A DNA stretch of 11,702 bases from Thermoplasmata archaeon. Lineage in GTDB: Archaea; Thermoplasmatota; Thermoplasmata; WALJ01. The translations under genes were made by a program, and so were the position numbers. Position 1 is the first letter of the stretch, and every line of letters begins with the position of its first letter. The notes under the pieces are model-generated. The model was given only the letters and a program-made list of their open reading frames with translations, did not search any database and was not told the DNA's origin. This document shows, piece by piece, positions 6,388 through 11,702 of the stretch. The stretch is taken from assembly GCA_026986305.1 (NCBI GenBank), contig JALSOU010000102.1, positions 1-11,702 on the forward strand, written 5' to 3'.

Positions 6388-7164
6388 GTGGACATCTCCG
6401 AAACAATAGCTAAAACAGCGTATCATGCCTATGAAAAGAGCCTTCTGAAAGAGGTCAAGGAAGGACCTATACCAAAGCACATAGCGATAATAATGGACGG
6501 AAACCGCAGGTTTGCCCGTGAGCTCTTTCTTCCCCCAACAGAGGGGCACAAGGAGGGGAGGTCAAAGCTTGAGGAGGTAATGGACTGGGGCCGTGAGCTG
6601 GGCATAAAGGTCCTTACAGTGTACGCGTTTTCCACAGAGAACTTCAAGAGGAGCGCCGAGGAGGTTGAGGAGCTGATGAGGATGTTCGCCGAGAACTTCC
6701 GTAAGGCAGGAGATGACGAAAGGGTGCATAGGCACAGGATAAGGATAAGGGCCATAGGAAAAAGGGAGCTGCTTCCAGACTATGTAATAGAGGCCATAGA
6801 GTATGCAGAGGAGCGCACAAAGGATTATCACGATTTCATATACAACATCGCCATAGCCTACGGTGGAAGGGAGGAGATCGTGGATGCCATAAAGAAGATT
6901 GCCAGAGATGTTAAGGATGGGAGGCTGGAAATAGAGGAAATAACTGAGAAAAAGGTATCTGAGTACATGTACACCGGAGACATTCCAGACCCTGACCTGA
7001 TACTGAGGACCTCAGGGGAGGAGAGGGTATCAAACTTCCTTTTATGGCAGCTGGCCTACTCCGAGCTGTATTTCGCAGATGTTTACTGGCCGGGATTCAG
7101 GAAAATAGACTTTCTGAGGGCAATAAGGGATTATCAGAGAAGGCAGAGGAGATTTGGAAAATAA
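6388..7164 (+). CDS. uppS: Polyprenyl diphosphate synthase (cis-prenyltransferase)
   Basis: Makes long-chain cis-polyprenyl diphosphate from isopentenyl diphosphate and an allylic primer. In Archaea the product becomes the dolichol-type carrier for N-glycosylation. The 258-residue length is usual. Family signatures are complete: IAIIMDGNRRFARE with catalytic D37 and N39-R40-R41, TVYAFSTENFKRS (78-89), and DLILRTSGEERVSNFLLWQ with R207, S209, E211, R213 and S215. A helical N-terminal extension of about 30 residues precedes the core. The GTG start at 6388 is supported by the promoter spacing. Its stop is only 11 bp from the stop of the convergent repeat-peptide gene. The many sequons in the neighbouring PLD protein fit a need for lipid-linked glycosylation, although that link is circumstantial. 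Confidence 0.96.
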   Translation: MDISETIAKTAYHAYEKSLLKEVKEGPIPKHIAIIMDGNRRFARELFLPPTEGHKEGRSKLEEVMDWGRELGIKVLTVYAFSTENFKRSAEEVEELMRMFAENFRKAGDDERVHRHRIRIRAIGKRELLPDYVIEAIEYAEERTKDYHDFIYNIAIAYGGREEIVDAIKKIARDVKDGRLEIEEITEKKVSEYMYTGDIPDPDLILRTSGEERVSNFLLWQLAYSELYFADVYWPGFRKIDFLRAIRDYQRRQRRFGK

Positions 7165-7175
7165 AAGAAAGGGTT

Positions 7176-7643
7176 TTAGTATATTTCTATTGGGAGATCG
7201 TCCATCACTAAGGGAATGACATCGTCCATATCGTCTATCTGTATCTCGCCTGCCCCCAGAAGAGACAGAGAAACCGCAGATCCGTTTATATCTGCCCTCA
7301 ATATAAGTAGAGGCACTGTGCTATTTGGTTCTACACCATCATCTACCAGAATCATAACGGTTTTATCGACAGAGCTGTCGTTCAGACCATCCATCAAAAT
7401 GACGGTTATGCCGTGGAAGTCGCCGAGATCTGCATTCCATATACCGATCGCTCCTGTATCGCCATATATCTCTATGGGTAGGTCGTCCATAACATAAATT
7501 TCTATCGGAAGGTCATCCATCACATCGGTGCTCTGCTCTCCGGAGTCAGCAGCCATTCCTCTATCCATAGGGGCAAATCCCATAGCGAGGACGAGTCCCA
7601 GCGCAATCAGCGCATATACTCCCACCATTTTTCTTCTTTCCAT
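7176..7643 (-). CDS. Exported small protein with three identical VMDDLPIEIY peptides
   Basis: A 155-residue protein that I do not recognise. An N-terminal signal peptide (MERRKMVGVYALIALGLVLA, probable cleavage near GMA-ADSG, residue ~31) is followed by a short linker. Two perfect tandem copies of VMDDLPIEIY lie at 41-50 and 51-60. An ~85-residue middle part rich in beta-prone alternating segments (GITVILMDG, TVMILVDDG, AVSLSLLGAGEIQI) follows, and a third identical copy at 146-155 is the exact C-terminus. A degenerate copy (MDDVIPLV) precedes the last one. Mature protein is very acidic and Cys-free. Start ATG 7643 is chosen because GGGAGGT lies 7 nt upstream; a GTG at 7661 would put that ribosome site inside the gene. 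It could be a repeat-peptide precursor, a self-assembling beta-strand protein or a surface adhesin; none is proven. Confidence 0.78.
   Translation of the reverse strand: MERRKMVGVYALIALGLVLAMGFAPMDRGMAADSGEQSTDVMDDLPIEIYVMDDLPIEIYGDTGAIGIWNADLGDFHGITVILMDGLNDSSVDKTVMILVDDGVEPNSTVPLLILRADINGSAVSLSLLGAGEIQIDDMDDVIPLVMDDLPIEIY
7179..7208 (-). repeat. Peptide-coding repeat, copy C (C-terminal)
   Basis: Thirty bases encoding VMDDLPIEIY immediately before the stop codon. Compared with the copies at 7464-7493 and 7494-7523 it has six differences to each, all synonymous. Confidence 0.95.
7464..7523 (-). repeat. Peptide-coding tandem repeat, copies A and B
   Basis: Two adjacent 30-base units (7494-7523 is copy A, 7464-7493 is copy B), each encoding VMDDLPIEIY. 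They differ from one another at six positions, all third-codon and synonymous (GTG/GTT, GAT/GAC, CTT/CTA, CCG/CCC, GAA/GAG, ATT/ATA). The amino-acid identity is therefore not the result of a fresh DNA duplication. Confidence 0.95.
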
Positions 7644-7651
7644 TCTTTCTA

Positions 7652-7658
7652 CCTCCCA
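7652..7658 (-). promoter_or_regulatory. Ribosome binding site of the repeat-peptide gene
   Basis: The minus strand reads GGGAGGT with 7 nt to ATG 7643, a near-ideal archaeal Shine-Dalgarno site. It decides the start in favour of this ATG over the in-frame GTG at 7661, and contrasts with the leaderless genes elsewhere in the window. Confidence 0.75.
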
Positions 7659-7662
7659 CACA

Positions 7663-7678
7663 TCTGTCCGAAGACAGA
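7663..7678 (-). other. C(UUCG)G tetraloop hairpin in the mRNA leader
   Basis: The minus strand reads TCTGTCTTCGGACAGA: a perfect 6-bp stem closed by C-G around a UUCG loop, the exceptionally stable cUUCGg tetraloop. It ends 4 bases before the GGGAGGT ribosome site. Given the TATA box at 7696-7703, transcription should start at about 7672-7678, so the hairpin would form at or near the very 5' end of the mRNA. It could stabilise the mRNA, tune translation, or instead act as a DNA operator palindrome. Confidence 0.6.
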
Positions 7679-7695
7679 AAACAAGAAAATTATCC

Positions 7696-7703
7696 TTATT
7701 TAA
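7696..7703 (-). promoter_or_regulatory. TATA box of the repeat-peptide gene
   Basis: The minus strand reads TTAAATAA, centred about 56 bp before ATG 7643. Expected transcription start is near 7674, leaving a leader of about 30 nt that holds the UUCG hairpin and the Shine-Dalgarno site. Confidence 0.5.
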
Positions 7704-7767
7704 GCCTGCACACTTAATTTACAGATGTTGAAAACTCACAAGATGTGTGCCCTTTTAAGAGCGATAG

Positions 7768-7800
7768 TAAAAAATTATTTATAATATATTATTTTATTTT
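7768..7800. other. Pure A+T block in the divergent intergenic region
   Basis: Thirty-three consecutive A/T bases in the middle of the 230-bp gap between the divergent repeat-peptide and PGF-CTERM genes, the longest gene-free stretch in the window. It could be bent or easily melted upstream promoter DNA or a chromatin-protein site. I see no RNA gene or ORF in the gap. Confidence 0.5.
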
Positions 7801-7855
7801 CAAATTGATTACTTCTTAGGGGTTCTTTGTAAACTGTTTTAGAATTTCGAAAACA

Positions 7856-7863
7856 TTAAATAT
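7856..7863 (+). promoter_or_regulatory. TATA box and ribosome site for the PGF-CTERM protein gene
   Basis: TTAAATAT is centred about 34 bp before ATG 7894. This predicts a start near 7885 and a leader of about 10 nt. A GGTGA ribosome site at 7885-7889, 4 nt from the ATG, would then lie at the extreme 5' end of the mRNA. Confidence 0.45.
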
Positions 7864-7893
7864 TGTTTTAGATTATAGGAAAATGGTGAAAAT

Positions 7894-8871
7894 ATGAAAT
7901 CCAATCTAAACAGGATTGTGGTGGCAAGTGCCATAATGTTGATGATAGGAACAGCGTTTTTCAGCGCTTCCTATGCGGCTGTGGAGATAGATTCATATCC
8001 GAATTACAGCCCGGGGGACTACTTTGAGTATGATCTCAACGCCACACCGATGATGAAGAGCATGATGAGCTCAATGCTCGGTAAAAACCTGAATCTGTCC
8101 ATATCAGCAGAGAGCGCAAAGCTTAGATTTACAGGAACCGAGGATGTGAGCTTAAACGGCACCACATATCACTGCATAGTGGGAGAAGTGCAGATGAAAA
8201 TAAAGATGTCCTTCAGCGGAGAATACATGGGCATATCATATACTGGAAATGCGTACATGGTGATGTCCCAGAAAATGTGGCAGGAAAAGAGCTCCATGAA
8301 ACAGGTGAAAGAGGAAAGCATGCAGCACATGTTCATAAATACCACAGCTCAGGGAAGAAATTCAAATATGGAAAGAAAGAGTATAAGCGATATAGTCTAT
8401 TCCCCACCTATTGCTGACTTTGAGCCCCCGCTTAAAGTGGGAAAAACATGGCAAAACGATGCTAATCAGATAATACACATGAAACAGATGGAGAGAATGA
8501 ATGGTGGATCATGGAAAAGCTCGGAGAGCAACACTACCAGCAAGGAGACCATAAAGTATGATGTATTGTCTGAAGAGGTTGTGAAAACAGCTGCTGGAAG
8601 CTTTAACACATTGAAGGTCAAGGAGATACGCGGAAATTCTCAGAGCGACTATACATACATATACTACAGCGACAAAGGATTCCCTGTAAAGATGGAGATG
8701 TACTCAAATGGAAACCTCACCACAAGCATGGAGCTTAAGTCATACAACTATCAGAGCGAGTCTAAATCTGGTGGAAACTCCTCCTCAGGCGGTGGATTGC
8801 CCGGATTTGAGGCCATAGCCTTCATCGGCGCTCTTTCAATAGCTGCCTATGCCTACGCGAGGAGAAAATAA
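7894..8871 (+). CDS. Secreted surface protein with PGF-CTERM-type sorting tail
   Basis: A 325-residue protein with a clear signal peptide (residues 1-28; probable cleavage after SYA). A hydrophilic, Met/Ser/Lys-rich extracellular domain begins NYSPGDYFEYDLNAT. A Gly/Ser linker (SGGNSSSGGG, about 292-301) leads to a C-terminal tripartite tail: LPGF, a hydrophobic helix and the terminal ARRK. That arrangement is the PGF-CTERM signal, which in Archaea is processed by archaeosortase A, with lipid attachment of the protein at the PGF region. The ectodomain is of unknown function. Segments such as AAGSFNTLKVKE and YIYYSDKGFPVKMEMY suggest a beta-rich lipoprotein-like fold, but I cannot name a family. 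Several N-x-S/T sequons are present. It is monocistronic: it has its own promoter, and a T-run follows the stop. Confidence 0.85.
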   Translation: MKSNLNRIVVASAIMLMIGTAFFSASYAAVEIDSYPNYSPGDYFEYDLNATPMMKSMMSSMLGKNLNLSISAESAKLRFTGTEDVSLNGTTYHCIVGEVQMKIKMSFSGEYMGISYTGNAYMVMSQKMWQEKSSMKQVKEESMQHMFINTTAQGRNSNMERKSISDIVYSPPIADFEPPLKVGKTWQNDANQIIHMKQMERMNGGSWKSSESNTTSKETIKYDVLSEEVVKTAAGSFNTLKVKEIRGNSQSDYTYIYYSDKGFPVKMEMYSNGNLTTSMELKSYNYQSESKSGGNSSSGGGLPGFEAIAFIGALSIAAYAYARRK

Positions 8872-8875
8872 AACC

Positions 8876-8889
8876 CTTCCTTTTTTCAT
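8876..8889 (+). terminator. Oligo-T terminator after the PGF-CTERM gene
   Basis: A pyrimidine run with six consecutive T (8881-8886) follows the stop codon by a few bases and precedes the next promoter. Archaeal RNA polymerase terminates at such oligo-T tracts without needing a hairpin. Confidence 0.45.
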
Positions 8890-8899
8890 TAGAAAACAA

Positions 8900-8906
8900 T
8901 TTATAG
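8900..8906 (+). promoter_or_regulatory. TATA box of the DUF4129-MoxR-DUF58 operon
   Basis: TTTATAG, preceded by an A-rich AAAACAA stretch, is centred 24 bp before the GTG at 8927. This supports GTG as start and a leaderless operon mRNA. Confidence 0.5.
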
Positions 8907-8926
8907 CGTCTTAATCACTGTCATCC

Positions 8927-9799
8927 GTGAAAGATTCAGGAGCGCTCCGCACCATCGCCTTTCTCATAGTTGTCTGGACCATGATAACTCTGGCCATAAG
9001 CATACCGAACCTCTATTTTGGACCGGAGGAAAAGCCCCCTTCTCTTCCGAGATATGAGGGAGCGAATTACACAGCAGGTTCTGGGAGCAGCGGCTTCGGA
9101 AGGATTATGTTCATGATATTCACCGGCTCGCTTATAGCCATGTCTGTGCTATACATAATAATATCCATATTGAGAAAGGACAAGGAGGCATTCAAGGAGA
9201 TTTTAGGCGGGTTGTTGGTTCTCATAGTGGTATCTGGATTCTTTATGAGCGCTCTATATGTGATGGAGCACCCGAATGTCATGGGAATGCAGGAAAAAAA
9301 CGAGACAGGGAGCGCTGGAAACTCAACTGTTAAGGAGAAATATGAGGTAGCGGGACCTTTTCAGTACATAGCGGTTCTCTTCGGAGTTGCTATAATAGGC
9401 ATAGTTCTGCTCAAGCTTGCCATGAGCTTCCGCTCACCGAAAATGGAGAAGGTGGAGAGTCAGTCAGAGGAGCTGAAAAGAAAGATGGCGCTGGCGATAA
9501 ACGACCTTAAAAAAGGGAAGGAGGTTCAGGAAGTAATAATAAGGTGCTACGACGAGATGTGCAAAATACTTTCCAAGAGCAGCGGGATGAAAGAGGGGGA
9601 TTCTATGACTCCAAGGGAGTTTGAGCGCGCAATACTGAGCAGGATGGAAATAAAAAGGGAGCCTGTTGAAAGACTCACAGCCCTCTTTGAAGAGGCGAAG
9701 TATAGCATACATCCTATAGACAACAGCAAGAGAAAAGAGGCAATACATGCGCTGGAATCCCTTAAAGGAGAGGTTGAGAGATGGGAGGCTGGGAGATGA
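8927..9799 (+). CDS. DUF4129 membrane protein
   Basis: A 290-residue integral membrane protein, first gene of a MoxR operon. Predicted membrane helices are at about 8-28, 59-82, 92-113 and 146-166. A sequon-rich, probably extracytoplasmic loop (NETGSAGNST) lies between the third and fourth. The cytoplasmic C-terminus (about 186-285) is a DUF4129 domain with the typical MTPREFERAIL motif at 227-237 preceded by a helix with IIRCYDEMCKIL. DUF4129 often sits beside or is fused to transglutaminase-like domains in MoxR/DUF58 clusters; no transglutaminase domain is present in this protein. Start GTG 8927 is 24 bp from a TATA box. The last bases overlap the next gene's ATG in ATGA, indicating translational coupling. 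Biochemical function is unknown. Confidence 0.85.
   Translation: MKDSGALRTIAFLIVVWTMITLAISIPNLYFGPEEKPPSLPRYEGANYTAGSGSSGFGRIMFMIFTGSLIAMSVLYIIISILRKDKEAFKEILGGLLVLIVVSGFFMSALYVMEHPNVMGMQEKNETGSAGNSTVKEKYEVAGPFQYIAVLFGVAIIGIVLLKLAMSFRSPKMEKVESQSEELKRKMALAINDLKKGKEVQEVIIRCYDEMCKILSKSSGMKEGDSMTPREFERAILSRMEIKREPVERLTALFEEAKYSIHPIDNSKRKEAIHALESLKGEVERWEAGR
8939..8948. repeat. Full GGAGCGCTCC palindrome, copy 3 of 3
   Basis: Identical 10-bp palindrome near the start of the DUF4129 gene, read as G-A-L codons, a different reading frame from copies 1 and 2. Confidence 0.7.
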
Positions 9800-10371
9800 G
9801 CTGGGTAAAGGCAAAAGAAGTTGAAGCTGAGAAATACGATGTCACCGTGGCAAGAACGAGCATTCTGATAGTCTTCATCCTAATCCTGATAATATGGGTG
9901 CTTGTCTCAGCATGGGCGGAGTACAGCGGGATACTGAGGTATGCGCTCTTCGCCTTCGGAATAGTTGCCGCTCTCCTCTTTTTATCGTACATGCTTTTCA
10001 AGGATGTTGCTAAATCCACGGTAACAAGGCCTGAAAAAAGTGAGGTTCTGTTGGGAAGAAGTGAGAAGCTGGCCAAGCTCATAAAAAGGGCTTTTCAGGG
10101 CTATCCCACCAGCCAGAGTATGCTGGAGGAAGAGCTCAGGGAGATTATGATTGAGAGAATATCTGTGAGAAGGAAGATGCCGGTGGATGAGGTCAGGGAG
10201 AGGAGCGCCACCTTTCAGGGTGCCATGGAGATCGTCGGAGATAAAGAGCTTGCAAGGCTGCTTTCATACAGAAAAAAGCTTGGAGGAAAGAAAAGGCTCA
10301 TGGTAATGCCATCGCGATCATACAATGAGAGGATTGAGAGGATAATAGCCAAAATGGAGGAATGGAATTGA
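9796..10371 (+). CDS. Two-TM membrane protein of the MoxR operon, function unknown
   Basis: A 191-residue protein with two membrane helices near the N-terminus (about 22-42, SILIVFILILIIWVLVSAW, and 48-70) and a charged cytoplasmic domain of ~120 residues that is Arg/Lys/Glu-rich and probably all-helical. No family is recognised. Start ATG 9796 is chosen over ATG 9781 because GGGAGG (9783-9788) sits 7 nt before it and because it overlaps the upstream stop as ATGA. A location between DUF4129 and MoxR, with overlaps on both sides, suggests it is a fixed component of the same complex, perhaps a membrane adaptor for the ATPase; this is inference from position. Confidence 0.8.
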   Translation: MSWVKAKEVEAEKYDVTVARTSILIVFILILIIWVLVSAWAEYSGILRYALFAFGIVAALLFLSYMLFKDVAKSTVTRPEKSEVLLGRSEKLAKLIKRAFQGYPTSQSMLEEELREIMIERISVRRKMPVDEVRERSATFQGAMEIVGDKELARLLSYRKKLGGKKRLMVMPSRSYNERIERIIAKMEEWN

Positions 10372-11318
10372 AGATAGAGGAAATATCTGAGAACACGAAG
10401 AGGATAATAGAAGAGGTTGAAAAGGGCATAGTAGGAAAAAGAGAGGTCATAGTGAAGACCATGGCTTCCATACTGGTGAAAGGGCACATACTCTTTGAGG
10501 ACTATCCCGGGCTGGCCAAGACCATGCTGGCACGGAGCCTTTCATCGGCCTTAGGCTGCGATTTCAGGAGAATACAGTTCACACCCGACCTTCTCCCATC
10601 AGATATAACAGGAACCTATGTACTGGACAGAAACAGCGGGGAGTTCAAGCTGGTAAAGGGGCCTATTTTCACCAATGTGCTTCTGGCAGATGAGATAAAC
10701 AGAGCACCGCCAAAGACACAATCCGCTCTATTGGAGGCAATGCAAGAGGGTCAGAGCACCATAGAAGGCCATACATACATGCTTCCGGAGCCTTTCATAG
10801 TGATGGCCACACAGAACTCCATAGAGTATGAAGGCACCTATCCCCTGCCTGAGGCCCAGATGGACCGCTTTCTCATAAGGCTGGAGATGGGATATCCAAC
10901 AAAGAAGGACGAGGTGGAGATACTCAGGCGTAGAAAGCACAGGAAAAAGGACGAATTTCAGGCTGAGAAAGTGATTGATAAAGAGACATTGATTGATATG
11001 CAGCGCTCCGTGGAAGAGGTTCATGTTGATGACTCCATATACGAGTACATAGTTGACATAGTCAGGGAGACGAGGAAGGACCCTCAGGTAGATGTCGGTT
11101 CCAGCCCTAGAGGTTCTCTAGCCCTAATGAAGCTATCAATGGCATATGCGGCGATACACGGCAGGGACTATGTTATTCCGGATGATGTGAAGTCCATAGC
11201 CATAGAGGCTCTGTCGCACAGGATACTGCTGAAGCCCGGCCCTTGGATAAAAGGGGTTAAAACAGCCAGTATAGTGGAAGGAATCCTGAGAAAGGTGCCT
11301 GTTCCGAAAGTGAAGTAG
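10368..11318 (+). CDS. MoxR-family AAA+ ATPase
   Basis: A 316-residue MoxR ATPase. Walker A has the MoxR-style form DYPGLAKT (K51), Walker B is VLLADEINRAPPKTQSALLEAMQE (D108, E109), a sensor 1 segment reads PFIVMATQNSIEYEGTYPLPEAQMDRFL with its Arg-finger-like region, and the C-terminal lid contains SPRGSLALMKLSMAYAAIHGRDYVIPDDVK. MoxR proteins act as chaperone-like motors that activate or assemble protein complexes, usually with DUF58 (VWA-like) partners. The start is either ATG 10362, only 1 nt after GGAGG, or TTG 10368, 7 nt after the same GGAGG and overlapping the previous TGA. I prefer TTG 10368 on ribosome-site spacing; the alternative adds two residues. The DUF58 gene begins directly after its stop codon. 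Confidence 0.95.
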   Translation: MKIEEISENTKRIIEEVEKGIVGKREVIVKTMASILVKGHILFEDYPGLAKTMLARSLSSALGCDFRRIQFTPDLLPSDITGTYVLDRNSGEFKLVKGPIFTNVLLADEINRAPPKTQSALLEAMQEGQSTIEGHTYMLPEPFIVMATQNSIEYEGTYPLPEAQMDRFLIRLEMGYPTKKDEVEILRRRKHRKKDEFQAEKVIDKETLIDMQRSVEEVHVDDSIYEYIVDIVRETRKDPQVDVGSSPRGSLALMKLSMAYAAIHGRDYVIPDDVKSIAIEALSHRILLKPGPWIKGVKTASIVEGILRKVPVPKVK

Positions 11319-11702
11319 ATGAGGACAGAAAGGGCTGCCTTTTCATACCTCTTGTTCGTGGTATTCGTTTCCTTTGCGCTGGTATTCGGCTCAATGGCCA
11401 TGCTCATACTGGCAGCAATAATCTCCGCAATACTGCTGGTCTCATACACAATGGCACCTCCAGAAGGCATAGAGATATACGGACAGAGGGAGTTGAGCGA
11501 CAGCAGGAGCTATGAAGACGGCGAGATTAAGGTGGTTCTGAGGATAAAAAACAGGGGAAAGGGCACGCTTTTTCACATTGTGGAAGGCATTCCAGAAGGC
11601 GCAAGAGTAAAGGGGAAGGAAGAAAAGATGGTTTATCTCCGAAAAGGCGGGAAAACAGAGCTGAGATACTCAATATCCTTCCCTCTCAAAGGCAAGTACA
11701 AA
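11319..11702 (+). CDS. DUF58 protein, N-terminal part, runs off the right edge
   Basis: A reading frame from ATG 11319, immediately after the MoxR TAG with no gap, open for 128 codons to the window edge. Residues ~8-48 form one long or two closely spaced membrane helices (SYLLFVVFVSFALVFG, then MLILAAIISAILLVSY). They are followed by an extracytoplasmic-type beta segment (GIEIYGQREL ... YEDGEIKVVLRIKNRGKG ... LRKGGKTELRYSISFPLKGKYK). This is the usual N-terminal plan of DUF58 proteins: TM hairpin, then a beta-sandwich with the GE-x(n)-V-x-N-x-G pattern. The C-terminal VWA-like DUF58 domain lies outside the window. Its place after moxR strongly supports the call. Confidence 0.83.
   Translation, partial: MRTERAAFSYLLFVVFVSFALVFGSMAMLILAAIISAILLVSYTMAPPEGIEIYGQRELSDSRSYEDGEIKVVLRIKNRGKGTLFHIVEGIPEGARVKGKEEKMVYLRKGGKTELRYSISFPLKGKYK

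Noticed and set aside
6300..6395. N-terminal 32-residue extension of the PLD protein starting at 6395
   Set aside because: It would put residues before the signal peptide and run through the TATA boxes of both divergent genes; ATG 6299 fits the promoter spacing.
7644..7661. GTG 7661 as the start of the repeat-peptide protein
   Set aside because: The GGGAGGT ribosome site lies inside that extension and is ideally spaced for ATG 7643.
7216..7731. Plus-strand frames opposite the repeat-peptide gene (7216-7497 and 7528-7731)
   Set aside because: They are antisense to a gene with signal peptide, ribosome site and peptide repeats, and the synonymous-only pattern makes sense only in the minus frame.
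7657..7749. CACACATC (7657-7664) and GATGTGTG (7742-7749) as an inverted-repeat element or attachment site
   Set aside because: Eight bases 77 bp apart in low-complexity DNA can arise by chance, and no integrase or terminal repeats accompany them.
7664..7893. Small RNA or tRNA gene in the longest intergenic region
   Set aside because: No cloverleaf, C/D box pair or stable extended structure was found beyond the short UUCG hairpin; the region is AT-rich promoter DNA.
1..11702. CRISPR array, transposase or phage genes
   Set aside because: No regularly spaced long direct repeats and no DDE, HUH or integrase motifs; the 33-bp stepped sites have only three short, partly degenerate units.

Overview
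The window looks like a stretch of a thermophilic euryarchaeal chromosome. Three things point this way. It holds an archaeal-type family B DNA polymerase, a UPF0248/MJ1316 protein, an archaeal-length cis-prenyltransferase and a protein with a PGF-CTERM-type tail. Several genes have TATA-like boxes about 23-25 bp before the start codon, which fits leaderless archaeal transcripts. Codon use is rich in ATA for Ile and AGA/AGG for Arg. My best guess is a member of the Thermoplasmatota, perhaps Aciduliprofundum-like, but no rRNA or other marker settles it.

Layout. Positions 1-3114 are all on the minus strand. In transcription order they hold a UPF0248 (DUF504) protein, an overlapping stand-alone asparagine-synthetase-type PP-loop protein, an AT-rich DUF4143-type AAA ATPase, and the N-terminal 253 residues of DNA polymerase B, which runs off the left edge. 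Positions 3183-3747 on the plus strand hold two small zinc-binding proteins. They converge on, and overlap by 4 nt, a large minus-strand gene (3744-6299) for a secreted, membrane-anchored protein with two lamin-tail domains, a double-HKD phospholipase-D module and a PKD-like domain. A compact divergent promoter separates it from uppS (6388-7164, plus), the polyprenyl lipid-carrier synthase.

Positions 7176-7643 (minus) encode a small exported protein with three exactly identical 10-residue peptides. Two are in tandem just after the signal peptide and one is the extreme C-terminus. The three DNA copies differ from each other only at synonymous sites, and this is the most unusual object in the window. 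Its mRNA leader carries a C(UUCG)G hairpin. A 230-bp AT-rich divergent intergenic region follows, then a secreted PGF-CTERM-type protein (7894-8871). The right end (8927-11702) is a tightly coupled plus-strand operon: a DUF4129 membrane protein, an unknown two-TM membrane protein, a MoxR AAA+ ATPase and the start of a DUF58 protein.

How the genes relate. Much of the right two thirds concerns the cell envelope: the lipid carrier for glycosylation (uppS), exported proteins (PLD, repeat-peptide and PGF-CTERM), and the MoxR/DUF58/DUF4129 cluster, usually linked to maturation or quality control of membrane or extracytoplasmic complexes. The left third is information processing (PolB, and an RNA-end-recognition family protein) with an ATPase that may be a later arrival. 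A palindrome centred on AGCGCT, at its fullest GGAGCGCTCC, recurs throughout in several reading frames. No tRNA, rRNA, CRISPR array or transposase was seen.
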